The translations under genes and the position numbers were made by a program. DNA of 64,000 nucleotides from CBDCGJ01 sp965238305 (lineage in GTDB: Bacteria; Pseudomonadota; Alphaproteobacteria; GCA-2731375). How positions within the stretch are numbered: the first letter of the stretch is position 1; each line of letters opens with the position of its first letter. Location: NCBI GenBank assembly GCA_965238305.1, contig CBDEHK010000001.1:248001-312000 (forward strand), in the 5' to 3' direction. The notes under the pieces were generated by a model. It searched no databases. It had not been told where the DNA came from and was given only the letters and a program-made list of their open reading frames with translations. Below are positions 9,249-18,207 of this stretch, piece by piece.

Positions 9249-9650
9249 AACGTTACCTTCTTCTTTCAATACGCCAACTTGCCGATTTCCCTCGTTACCG
9301 GAGGATGGCTCGAATTATACTGGATCCGGCAGTTTGTTATTTTCTCTTTGCGCCGGATTTATCCAAATTTTCCAAAGACATTGCAGTCCTCTATGACGAT
9401 ATAAATAACAACTGTCGGGCTTAAGCAGAATGTAAATAAAATCCAAACCTACATAGTATATTATACATTGTGACGATTCTTGAGTATTTCGCTAAATTTT
9501 TAAGGATTGACTAATCATTTGCCCCGGATATGGAAGTTCATGTACCTTGGCGGCTGCATTGACAGCCCTGAAAGACAATTGACGTCATCGCATGCGTATT
9601 TATTTTTTGGCCGCCCGTGACACCGGATTTACGAAGTTGCGGACAGCAAT
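9249..9650. promoter_or_regulatory. Divergent adhesin/exporter promoter region
   Basis: About 400 AT-rich bases separate the leftward adhesin gene from the rightward secretion operon, so both promoters must lie here. A small palindrome GTATATTATAC is at 9456-9466. No gene, RNA or clear sigma-70 pair could be assigned. Confidence 0.5.
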
Positions 9651-11918
9651 TTGTATATTGGACGAAACCCGGTGAGTTCCGCAGTCGAAAACCAAGCAGA
9701 AAAACCAGCCGCTACTGATGGCGAAGCGACGACTATCGAAGCCGCTGATGTTTTGCGCGAAGATGATATTGAACAACAATGGGACGTCTCCGCCAATACC
9801 GGTACGTTCGACGACCCGTTGCTGATATCGCTTTCGGCGTTAGCGGGCTTACTGGACCGCCCGACCTCCGTCGAAACCTTGCGGGCCGGCCTACCGATCG
9901 ACGCCGAGGGGATTTCACCGGAACTTTGTGTGCGCGCGGCCGAACGCGCCGGCCTCAATGCTAGAATTTCCAGACGCGGAAAATTAAACAAGATTGCCCC
10001 GCTGACGATGCCGTGCATTTTGTTAATGAAGGACCGCGGCGCTTGTATTTTGTTGGAGTTCCCGAACAAAAAGGAAGCTAAGATATTTGCGCCGGAAAGT
10101 GGCGGCACCATTGTCGTCGATTTGAAAGACCTACAGGAGCAATATGCCGGTTACGCGTTTTTCGCGAAAGCAACGGCGCAGTTCGATGAACGGACGGCAG
10201 ATCTACAGCTGATAAATACCAAACGCTGGTTCTGGGGTACCCTATTTCGCTTTCTGCCGATCTATCGCCATGTCTTGCTGGCTTCGTTTTTGATCAACAT
10301 GTTGGCGATCGCGACACCACTTTTTACAATGAACGTTTATGACCGGGTAGTGCCCAATAACGCGATTGAGACATTGCAGGTTTTGGCCATCGGTATCCTG
10401 ATCGTTTTTGCCTTCGACTTTGTGCTGAAAAATCTACGCAGTTATTTTGTCGATGTCGCCGGTAAAAACGCTGACATCATTATCGCCAGTAAATTGTTGC
10501 AGCAAGTGATGGGAATGCGATTCGACCAGCGCCCAGCCTCAAGCGGTTCATTGGCTAATAATCTGCGGGAATTTGAGTCGCTGCGGGATTTTTTTAGCTC
10601 GTCAACCCTGATTGCTGTGGTCGATTTGCCATTCATCGCGATATTTATCGCGGTGATCTATTTCATTGGCGGCCCGATCGCCGCGGTGCCGATGATTATG
10701 GCCCCTATTGTCGTTATCGTCGGCATCGTCCTGCAATATCCCCTCGGCCGTGTTGTCGAAAAAACCTATCGCGAATCGTCTCAGAAACATTCTTTGTTGA
10801 TTGAGGCGATCAACGGCCTGGAAGCGATCAAAGCTGCCGGTGCGGAAGGGCAAATTCAACGACAGTGGGAAAAACTGGTTGGCCTAACGGCCAAATCATC
10901 GGGCAAAGCGCGCATGATCAGTACGGTCTCTACATCATTTGCCCAAACCGCCACCCAATTAACCACCGTCGGCGTCATCGTCTTTGGTGTTTTCGAAATC
11001 GCCGAAGGTAATATGACGATCGGCGCTTTGATTGCCTGCACCATCCTGGTCGGTCGCGCGATGGCCCCACTCGGTGCGGTTGCCGCCATGTTGACTAAAT
11101 ATCAACAATCCCGAATTGCGCTTAGAGGCCTCGATGAACTCATGAAAACGCCGGTCGAGCGGCCGGCAACAAAAGCATTTATTCACCGGCCAAAAATTGA
11201 AGGTTCGATCGAGGTGCGCAACGTCACTTTCAGCTATCCAAATGCTCAATCCAATGCCCTAGAACAAATCAGTCTGAAGGTAAAGGTGGGTGAGCGGGTC
11301 GGGATCATCGGACGTATCGGTTCCGGCAAAAGCACTATCGGCCGCATGTTGATCGGGTTATACGAACCTTCGGATGGAGCGATGATGATCGGCGGATCAG
11401 ACATTCGCCAGCTTGACCCAGCCGAGCTACGCCGCAATGTCGGCTATGTCAGTCAGGACAATTACCTGTTCTTCGGTTCGGTTCGCGACAACATCATTTT
11501 CGGTGCTCAGCATGTTGATGACCCGACAATCCTGCGCGCCGCCGAAGTTTCAGGCGTTACCGATTTTCTGGGACGCACACCCCTGGGCTTTGATTTGCCG
11601 GTCGGCGAGCGGGGGATGGGTTTGTCTGGCGGTCAACGCCAAGCTATTTGCGTTGCCCGGGCATTATTGCTGGATCCGCCAATTCTGGTTTTGGATGAGC
11701 CGACAAGTTCCATGGACAATTCGTCTGAAACCACATTCCGCAAACGCTTGAACGAAACGATGGGGGACAAAACGTTGATCTTGATCACCCACAGGGGCTC
11801 GATGCTGACCTTGGTTGACCGCCTCATCATCGTCGACGCTGGACGTATAGTTGCAGACGGTCCCAAGGAAGATGTTTTGGACGCCCTACGAAAGGGTCAG
11901 GTCCGCGGCGCTAACTAG
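9651..11918 (+). CDS. Type I secretion ABC exporter (LapB-like)
   Basis: A 755-residue inner-membrane ABC transporter for export of the adhesin. Residues about 60-190 form a C39-peptidase-like domain (DDPLLISLSALAGLLDRP) without the catalytic cysteine, as in LapB/HlyB exporters. Six TM segments follow (about 205-480). The nucleotide-binding domain has Walker A GRIGSGKST near 553, LSGGQRQ near 657, Walker B ILVLDEPTSSMD near 678 and the H-loop ITHRGS. The start is uncertain: TTG at 9651 has GGA 8 bases upstream, and GTG at 9672 is also possible. It heads the operon with the adaptor, protease and sensor genes. Confidence 0.93.
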   Translation: MYIGRNPVSSAVENQAEKPAATDGEATTIEAADVLREDDIEQQWDVSANTGTFDDPLLISLSALAGLLDRPTSVETLRAGLPIDAEGISPELCVRAAERAGLNARISRRGKLNKIAPLTMPCILLMKDRGACILLEFPNKKEAKIFAPESGGTIVVDLKDLQEQYAGYAFFAKATAQFDERTADLQLINTKRWFWGTLFRFLPIYRHVLLASFLINMLAIATPLFTMNVYDRVVPNNAIETLQVLAIGILIVFAFDFVLKNLRSYFVDVAGKNADIIIASKLLQQVMGMRFDQRPASSGSLANNLREFESLRDFFSSSTLIAVVDLPFIAIFIAVIYFIGGPIAAVPMIMAPIVVIVGIVLQYPLGRVVEKTYRESSQKHSLLIEAINGLEAIKAAGAEGQIQRQWEKLVGLTAKSSGKARMISTVSTSFAQTATQLTTVGVIVFGVFEIAEGNMTIGALIACTILVGRAMAPLGAVAAMLTKYQQSRIALRGLDELMKTPVERPATKAFIHRPKIEGSIEVRNVTFSYPNAQSNALEQISLKVKVGERVGIIGRIGSGKSTIGRMLIGLYEPSDGAMMIGGSDIRQLDPAELRRNVGYVSQDNYLFFGSVRDNIIFGAQHVDDPTILRAAEVSGVTDFLGRTPLGFDLPVGERGMGLSGGQRQAICVARALLLDPPILVLDEPTSSMDNSSETTFRKRLNETMGDKTLILITHRGSMLTLVDRLIIVDAGRIVADGPKEDVLDALRKGQVRGAN

Positions 11919-11989
11919 TTGGACGGAGCCTTTATTAACGGCCGGACTTCGACCTCAGTTTATGGCAGCTAAACCGAAAGAAATTGCAG

Positions 11990-13310
11990 ATGGCTAAATT
12001 ATCATCCGACGACCTTGCCTTCGTGCCGGATCTTGAAGCCGCGGCACGCCGCCGCGGCCATCCATTTGCCATCATGCTCACTCATCGTTTTCATCTTTTT
12101 TGTCGTCGCGATCTATTGGGCTGACAATGCCATCTTGGATGAAGTGACCCGCGGCCAAGGCCAAGTCATCCCGTTCAGCCGAATTCAAGTCATTCAGAAT
12201 TTGGAGGGCGGCATTATTGCCGAGGTAGCGGTTGCGGAAAGTCAGATTGTCGAAGCCGGCGATATTCTGGTGCGAATTGACAATGTCGCGGCGAAAGCGG
12301 ATTACCGCGAAAATAAACAACGCTTCTTTTCCACCATGGCCGAAATTTCGCGCCTAGAGGCGGAACTCAAACAGGAATCGCCGGTTTTTTCTGACGAAGT
12401 GAAACAAAATAAACCACGCGTGGTCATCGAGCAGACCAAACTATACCACGCCCGACGGCGACAATTGACGTCGCAAATTAAAGTATTGCGCACGCAAGCC
12501 GAACAGCGGCGGCAGGAAATCGCCGAAATGTTGAGCCGACGGAAACAATTGCAAGCAAATCTGAAGTTGGCCGTTGAACAACGGGACATCGCCAAGCCCT
12601 TAATGATCCGAAAAATTTATCCAAGAGTGGATTATCTGCGCTTGGAACGCGATGTACAGGATTTGCAAGGCACGCTTTCAACCTTGAATTTAAGCATCCC
12701 CCGGGCCCGCACAGCCTATCGCGAGGCGCAGGAAAAAGTGCAGGCATATATTGATGAAACCCGGGCCGACATCACGGCGGAACTGAACACCCGCATCGTC
12801 GATATGCAGTCGCTGAAAGAAATGATCACCGAAGGCGCGGATCGGGTCACCCGGACGGAGGTTCGCTCCCCAGTTCGCGGAACTGTGAAGCAAATTTATC
12901 ACAATACAGTTGGCGGAGTCGTGCGTCCGGGCGAAAATATAATGGAGATCGTGCCTTTAGACGATACGCTTTTGATCGAAGCAAACATACGACCGGCCGA
13001 TATCGCTTTCATTCGACCGGGACAGGAAGCAACGGTCAAACTGACGGCATATGATTTTTCGATCTATGGCGGTTTGAAAGCAAAGGTTGAGCAGATAAGC
13101 GCCGACACCATAAAGAATGAAGATGGGGAAAGTTTTTATCATATTCGTCTCAGGACGAAAGAAAACAAACTGACGCATAACGGTTCGGATTTACCCATAA
13201 TACCAGGCATGGTCGCTTCGGCGGACATTCTGACGGGTAAAAAAACAGTGCTCGACTATTTATTGAAACCGATCCTGAAAGCTAAGCAGCAGGCGCTGCG
13301 TGAGCGTTAG
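11990..13310 (+). CDS. HlyD/LapC-type T1SS membrane fusion protein (apparent frameshift)
   Basis: The periplasmic adaptor that joins the ABC exporter to the TolC channel. The ATG at 11990 opens a frame MAKLSSDDLAFVPDLEAAAR...GHPFAIML that matches the cytoplasmic start of the family. The transmembrane helix LIVFIFFVVAIYWA and everything after it lie in another frame. Removing one base around 12077-12083 (CTCACTC) restores a continuous protein of about 439 residues. The body has the EVTRGQGQVIP and QNLEGGIIAEV lipoyl-like segments, a long coiled coil (about 100-270) and the VRSPVRGTVKQI half-motif. The C-terminal frame alone could start at TTG 12015 but would have an unnatural N-terminus. The shift may be a sequencing error, a mutation or recoding. 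Confidence 0.85.
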
Positions 13311-13400
13311 TCCGGTCAACATAGATTGACGGCGCGCGTCGACAACAGACAGACGAGTTGCCGCAGACCGGCGGGCGAATAGCAGGAGCAGGATGCGTAG

Positions 13401-14120
13401 GTGATATCTGTAAATAGGAAATTGTTGTTTTGTTTTTTGTTCGCCTGTGTTGTCGCCCTAACGCTGCCAGCCGGGACTGTCGAAGCAGCTAAATTCGGAT
13501 CGCTTACAGGCAAAAAAACCAATAGCAAATCAGGCCTGTTCGGGAGCACCGAAATCCGCGGTGGATCGTTCCAATCCTTACCAAAATGGCGCCGCGTCCT
13601 AAACAAAATGAAAAAACAGAAGGCGCTATTGAAGGCCTGCTCCGATGGCCGCGCGAATTGCCCGCGCGGTAGTGCCGAAGCCTGGCGGAAAATTATTCAA
13701 GAAGCCAAGGGGCTCAGTAAAAAGAAACAATTGCTGAAGGTGAACAAGTATTTCAATCGCTGGCCTTATAAACTCGATAAGGCGATTTATAATGTCACCG
13801 ACTATTGGGCGACACCGGTCGAATTTATGAAGTTGTCGGGTGATTGCGAAGATTATTCAATTGCAAAATTCCATGCCCTCAGGGAGCTTGGTTGGGCCAA
13901 CAAGGATATGAGGATTGCGGTGATCGTCGATCGCATCCGTGGCGTCGCGCACGCAGTTTTGGTCGTTCGTTTCCGTGACAAAACACTTGTCTTGGATAAC
14001 GTATCCAACATCGTCACGTCGCATTTGCTTTATAAGCATTACATTCCGCATTATTCAGTAAACGAAACAACCAAATGGTCGCATATTAAAGTTTCGAAAA
14101 AACGCCCTAAAAAGAAATAG
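13401..14120 (+). CDS. lapG: LapG-type periplasmic cysteine protease (BTLCP family)
   Basis: A bacterial transglutaminase-like cysteine peptidase of 239 residues with an N-terminal signal peptide (KLLFCFLFACVVALTLPAG...EAA). The catalytic triad is visible: Cys149 in SGDCEDYSIAKF, His184 in GVAHAVLVV and Asp199 in LVLDN. The acidic DCEDY segment contributes to the calcium site known in LapG. LapG cleaves the N-terminal di-alanine of LapA-type adhesins and releases them from the surface when c-di-GMP is low. The GTG start has AGGA 7-8 bases upstream; an ATG just before it runs into a stop at once. Its neighbours, a T1SS exporter, adaptor, adhesin and inner-membrane sensor, fit a Lap system. Confidence 0.93.
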   Translation: MISVNRKLLFCFLFACVVALTLPAGTVEAAKFGSLTGKKTNSKSGLFGSTEIRGGSFQSLPKWRRVLNKMKKQKALLKACSDGRANCPRGSAEAWRKIIQEAKGLSKKKQLLKVNKYFNRWPYKLDKAIYNVTDYWATPVEFMKLSGDCEDYSIAKFHALRELGWANKDMRIAVIVDRIRGVAHAVLVVRFRDKTLVLDNVSNIVTSHLLYKHYIPHYSVNETTKWSHIKVSKKRPKKK

Positions 14121-14137
14121 TCGCAGGAGCGCCTCAA

Positions 14138-16249
14138 ATGACAGATAATATTGATCAACGCGTGGACGAGCTGCTGACGGGCGATCCCGATCCGCGCCAG
14201 TTTCGGCCGCAGCGAAAAAAGTCGGTAGTCATTGGCGGTATTGCGATTGCGATCATCGTCGCCGCGGCCGTTTTCATCCCCCTGCATCAGATTAGCGTTC
14301 ACAAGGAACAGTTTCATAAGTCGCTTAGCCAGCATTTGGTAACTTTGGCGCAGGGTCGCGTCGATGTTATTACGACCTGGCGTGACGGCGTTTTGACCCT
14401 CGCCGGGCGGGTTGTTGACGATGATTTCTACAAGGAATTTGCCACTGATATGGATTTGAGTGTTGGCAATATTCAAAAGCTGACGTCACCGCAGGACGAC
14501 GAGAAGTGCGAAGAAGACGAGGACTGTTTTGAACCGTCTTTGGAAGCACGTACGGAATTGATGAAAAACGTCCTGGTCGAATATGTCCAAAATACCGGAT
14601 TCTTGGCCGCCCACTTAATGAACCGGGAAGCCACGATTAATGTGACCACAGATTTCAATTTTGTCCTCAACCAGAACCAAAATGACACTGTTTTAAAAGT
14701 CTTCGAAACCGCCAAAGCTTATATCGCACCGACGGAAGCCAGCGCCGAAGGGTTTGTCATGAATTTGTACCTCCCACTCTTCCCAGTACACGAAACGAAA
14801 GAAAACATGCGCGTGGTGGCCGTATTATTGCTGACCCGGCCGATAACGGACAGAGTAGCGGAGTTTTTGAAACCGTCGCCACACTCGCAAAAGGGTGAGT
14901 CCTATCACATCCTGCAAAAAAACCTCGGTAAGATCGAAAAGCATCGCCCTGGTAACGTCAAGCCATTGGCACCGCTTGACACTTTGGATTTGAATGTGGC
15001 CGATCAGGGTTTGGATTATATGATCAGGCAATCCGTGAACGACGGCGCAGAAGTGTATTCCGTCGCTCTAACAGTCCCCGGCACCCCTTGGGTTTTGGTT
15101 CAAGAAACTAGCGCCGAATTAGCCCGGCAAGAACTGCGGAACTATAACAGGACCATCATAGCCATTGCTGTTTTGGTCGTTGTGGCAGTGATTGTCGCAT
15201 TCGGCGCCTTCTGGTGGCGCATCGTTGGCGACCACAATCGCAATTTGGCGACGCAGTTCCAAAGCCTGGCGGCGCAGATCGCCGCGCAGAAACGTTTTCT
15301 CGACAGCATTAACAATACCATCCAAGACCATATCGGCCTGAAAGACCGCGACGGCAACTATCGCTATGCCAATCCGGCCTTTGCGACGGCTGTCGGGCGC
15401 ACAATGGATCGTCTGCTTGGCCAGGACGATGAAGCGATCTTTGGTCACGGCACCGCTGAACGTTTGAAAATTTCTGATCAAAAAGTCGGTGATACCGGCC
15501 AGGGGATCACGGTCGACGAAGAAATCTATCTGGGCTCGAAAAAACACTTTATGCAAATATCAAAAGTACCGTTGCGCGACGACGATGGTGAATTGTCCGG
15601 CCTGGTATCGGTAACCCGCGACATTACCGACGTCGTCGAACAACGAGAGAAACGCGAATTGGCGGTCAAACAAACGGTCGTCGCACTTGTCCGCGCGATT
15701 GAATTGCGTGACCCTTATCTTGGTGGCCATTCCCGCCGGGTCGCCGGCTTCGCTGGCCACATAGCGAAATTTATGGGGGCACGGGCAGAGCAGATATCGA
15801 CCGTCGAAGTGGCCGCCAATTTATCGCAAATCGGCAAACTCTCCATCAGCCGCAACTTGTTAAACAAACCCGACAGATTGACGAACGATGAGATCAATAT
15901 CATCCAACAACACGTCAATCATGCGGCTGAAGTTTTGAAGGATGTGGATTTTGGACTGCCGGTGTTTGAGGCGATCTATCAAATGAACGAACGGTTAGAT
16001 GGTGGCGGTTATCCGCAAGGTCTTGCGGGTGACGACATTACTTTCGAAGCGCGCATCCTAGCGGTTTGCGATGTCTTTTGCGCCCGTGTTGAACCGCGTT
16101 CCTATCGGCCTTCGATCAAACCGTTGGAAGCGGTAGACGTATTGACACAAAACAATTCGCGTTATGACAGTGAAGTAGTGGAAGCGCTGCGCGCAATTGT
16201 TACGTCGCCGGAAGGTGATAAATTAATGCAAGATCTGCATATCGATTAA
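14138..16249 (+). CDS. Inner-membrane Cache-PAS-degenerate HD-GYP protein (putative LapD counterpart)
   Basis: A 703-residue protein: TM1 about 29-48, a large periplasmic Cache-like domain about 50-337 (ending GTPWVLVQETS), TM2 about 338-360, a PAS domain about 380-500 (RDGNYRYANPAF) and an HD-GYP domain about 506-700. HD-GYP proteins normally hydrolyse c-di-GMP with a His-Asp metal centre. Here the HD pair is Ser563-Gln564 (NLSQIGKLSI), and the HHE of the second motif reads QMNE before RLDGGGYP. His531 and His592 remain. Catalysis is therefore unlikely, while nucleotide binding may persist. It directly follows lapG (17 bases), where other organisms encode LapD, a degenerate GGDEF-EAL c-di-GMP receptor that sequesters LapG. 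A LapD-like role is inference from position. Confidence 0.85.
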   Translation: MTDNIDQRVDELLTGDPDPRQFRPQRKKSVVIGGIAIAIIVAAAVFIPLHQISVHKEQFHKSLSQHLVTLAQGRVDVITTWRDGVLTLAGRVVDDDFYKEFATDMDLSVGNIQKLTSPQDDEKCEEDEDCFEPSLEARTELMKNVLVEYVQNTGFLAAHLMNREATINVTTDFNFVLNQNQNDTVLKVFETAKAYIAPTEASAEGFVMNLYLPLFPVHETKENMRVVAVLLLTRPITDRVAEFLKPSPHSQKGESYHILQKNLGKIEKHRPGNVKPLAPLDTLDLNVADQGLDYMIRQSVNDGAEVYSVALTVPGTPWVLVQETSAELARQELRNYNRTIIAIAVLVVVAVIVAFGAFWWRIVGDHNRNLATQFQSLAAQIAAQKRFLDSINNTIQDHIGLKDRDGNYRYANPAFATAVGRTMDRLLGQDDEAIFGHGTAERLKISDQKVGDTGQGITVDEEIYLGSKKHFMQISKVPLRDDDGELSGLVSVTRDITDVVEQREKRELAVKQTVVALVRAIELRDPYLGGHSRRVAGFAGHIAKFMGARAEQISTVEVAANLSQIGKLSISRNLLNKPDRLTNDEINIIQQHVNHAAEVLKDVDFGLPVFEAIYQMNERLDGGGYPQGLAGDDITFEARILAVCDVFCARVEPRSYRPSIKPLEAVDVLTQNNSRYDSEVVEALRAIVTSPEGDKLMQDLHID

Positions 16250-16319
16250 CAGTCCGAAACGGCTCAAATTTAGTAGGTATTTTAGATTATCGTGGCTTGA
16301 TGGCGACGGGTATATCGGC

Positions 16320-16339
16320 GTAGGTTGGCGCAAACCTAC
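16320..16339. promoter_or_regulatory. Inverted repeat just upstream of RHH gene
   Basis: GTAGGTT (16320-16326) and AACCTAC (16333-16339) are exact inverted repeats around GGCGCA, ending 17 bases before the start of the ribbon-helix-helix gene. Ribbon-helix-helix dimers bind short inverted repeats near their own start, so this is a candidate autoregulatory operator. Confidence 0.5.
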
Positions 16340-16356
16340 ATAATAGATTAACCAGT

Positions 16357-16968
16357 ATGACCGATGTTACGATAATTGATCAGGCGCGTATTGCCGATAA
16401 GCCAAAATTACGGCAGGTCCAACATAGCGGACGGCGATATGCCATTAGTATTGAGCCGGTGTTCTGGAATTGCCTGGAAGAGGCGGCCGACGATCTTGGC
16501 ATCCGTCTCAATCAACTCGTTTCTCTTCTTGCTAATCTGGACGAAGGGCCCAAAAACTTGGCCGCTCGGCTGCGCCTATTTTGTGTTCGCCGGCTTCGAC
16601 GACTAAGCCTTGGTGTCAATATGATGACCCATGGTGCGGATATTGTCAGCCTGATCGATGCGGTACCAACGCCCTGTTTCGCGATCACCCATGAACGCAC
16701 AATCGCGCATGCCAACCAACCGCTACATCTTCTGATTGGCGAAAATATGGGCGATATTATCGGCGAACCAGCGGCCAAATATTTTCGCATTAGATTTGCG
16801 GAACGCGGCGAATTGGACGCGACCAATGCCGATGGTCGCCCATCGGGTTTGGTCAGCGGTAATGTCGCGCTAATGATCCCCGGTCGCGTTTCGGCTCGCC
16901 GAATGATTGCCTGTCCGGTGCCGCTGCGCCAGGAAAACCGATATCTGTTGGTTGTGTTCTTAAAATAA
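16357..16968 (+). CDS. RHH_4-type ribbon-helix-helix protein with PAS-like C-terminus
   Basis: A 203-residue protein. Residues about 20-85 match the alphaproteobacterial RHH_4 DNA-binding family (SGRRYAISIEPVFWNCLEEA, then LGIRLNQLVSLL and the NLAARLRLFCVRRL helix). Residues about 95-200 look like a PAS domain (VSLIDAVPTPCFAITHERTI, then MGDIIGEPAAKYF and PVPLRQENRYLLVVFLK). The fusion suggests a ligand- or redox-sensing transcription factor. It follows the secretion operon by about 107 bases with its own inverted repeat upstream, so it may regulate the adhesin system. The target genes are not shown by the sequence. Confidence 0.75.
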   Translation: MTDVTIIDQARIADKPKLRQVQHSGRRYAISIEPVFWNCLEEAADDLGIRLNQLVSLLANLDEGPKNLAARLRLFCVRRLRRLSLGVNMMTHGADIVSLIDAVPTPCFAITHERTIAHANQPLHLLIGENMGDIIGEPAAKYFRIRFAERGELDATNADGRPSGLVSGNVALMIPGRVSARRMIACPVPLRQENRYLLVVFLK

Positions 16969-17021
16969 TACCGCTATGCACCACTGGCACATCAGTCAAT
17001 ATCATCAATATTGGTGAAAAA

Positions 17022-17477
17022 TTAAACCGTCGTATCGTCGGTTATTTGAATTAGCGAGTCTGCTTCAAAATAGACCGTCAGACCGCTTTCAAAAGTACGG
17101 AAATTCAGACCGCTCACGTCGATCCCAGCGGCAGTAACATGTGGTTCCGCGACCCCCGACTGATCGACCGGCAAGGAAGCCACCAGATTAATCGGCACGC
17201 CATCCGCTGACGAAATCACAACTTCGCCGTTTTCGTCCGGGAACAAATCGTCCAAGGTCAAGACCATAGTATCGTCATCTGCGTCCGAAGCAATGTCCGA
17301 CAATCCGAGCGGGTTATTGTTATCGGGCTCAGTCACCAACGATATTCCTTTTACGGGTGCATCGGCAGGAAAGCCTTCTCCTGCCAGTAAGTCGAGCGGG
17401 AGGTCACCGTCGACCAGAGGAAGATCCTCATGATCAATCAGGTCGTCCAACAAATCTTCCGGCAAACGACTGTTCAT
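17022..17477 (-). CDS. Small acidic protein resembling T1SS adhesin tail
   Basis: A 151-residue, very acidic, Cys-free protein without signal peptide. The middle (DDDTMVLTLDDLFPDENGEV, then VISSADGVPINLVAS) and the end (GLTVYFEADSLIQIT) resemble the C-terminal export/anchor domain of large type I-secreted adhesins, which carry a DVLDLSDLL-like strand and a short terminal hydrophobic motif. It may be a small T1SS substrate or an orphan tail module. It is convergent with the RHH gene and lies between that gene and tolC. I do not recognise a named family. Confidence 0.55.
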   Translation of the reverse strand: MNSRLPEDLLDDLIDHEDLPLVDGDLPLDLLAGEGFPADAPVKGISLVTEPDNNNPLGLSDIASDADDDTMVLTLDDLFPDENGEVVISSADGVPINLVASLPVDQSGVAEPHVTAAGIDVSGLNFRTFESGLTVYFEADSLIQITDDTTV

Positions 17478-18207
17478 ACCCAGTTTATACCCTTAACCAA
17501 CGCAATTTTACGCTGTCAAACTCTACGCAAACGGCTTAATCACCATCAAGATCAGACAGCAACCGCACTTCGCGTATTGTCATAGATATATGGTAAATCT
17601 GACAAAAGGTCAATCTGCATCCCGAACGTTGCTGTGACGCCACAGTCTGGCCCCTTATCCAACTTAACCACGTACTTTTCAGGTGGACAGCCGACGTCAA
17701 CTATACAATAGTGGATTAGTAACAACGCAGGTGACACGGCGCGCTGGATTATGCTTTTGCTGGAAATTGGGCAATCTGGATAAATCATAGAAAGCAGTAG
17801 GTCTGGGCAAGCAATTGATTTGAATTAGGTTTTGGTTGGAATTCAGTCAATATCCGGATTGGACAGAGCGCATTAGTGAGAGCCAGTAAGGTCAAATCAC
17901 GCGGAAGCAGTCTTGCGCCGACGTGATGTGGAAATGAAAAAGATAGGGGGGAGTTTGCGAAAAATTCATCATAAGCTACTTATGCGATTATTTTCTGTGC
18001 GTTATTCGCAATAATACTTTAATATTCATGATAAAAATTAAGGTTCTGTAAGAATAAAGTCACGGATGAGTGAAGAAATTTCCGCAAACACAAATGCTTA
18101 GTTGAAGTAACCTTATCAATTGTTGTTAAATAGTTAACAACGCTTAATGAGTATATCGGGTTTGTTAGAAATATAATGTGTGATTATAGAAATTGAGGGG
18201 TCAACTC
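17478..18207. promoter_or_regulatory. Long AT-rich intergenic region upstream of tolC-like gene
   Basis: About 730 bases without a supported gene. A 78-codon frame on the minus strand (17552-17788) has no ribosome site or family features. The right half is strongly AT-rich and should hold the tolC-like promoter. The clearest element is the inverted repeat at 18122-18141. Confidence 0.55.
18122..18141. promoter_or_regulatory. 8-4-8 inverted repeat upstream of tolC-like gene
   Basis: GTTGTTAA, an ATAG spacer and TTAACAAC form a perfect inverted repeat 66 bases before the tolC-like start codon. Its size and place fit an operator for a dimeric regulator. Confidence 0.45.

Noticed and set aside
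12015..13310. HlyD-type gene starting at the TTG at 12015
   Set aside because: The first 20 residues in that frame do not resemble the family, whereas the frame from the ATG at 11990 does up to the shift point.
17552..17788. A 78-codon minus-strand frame in the gap before the tolC-like gene
   Set aside because: No ribosome site, odd composition and no family similarity; the gap looks regulatory.
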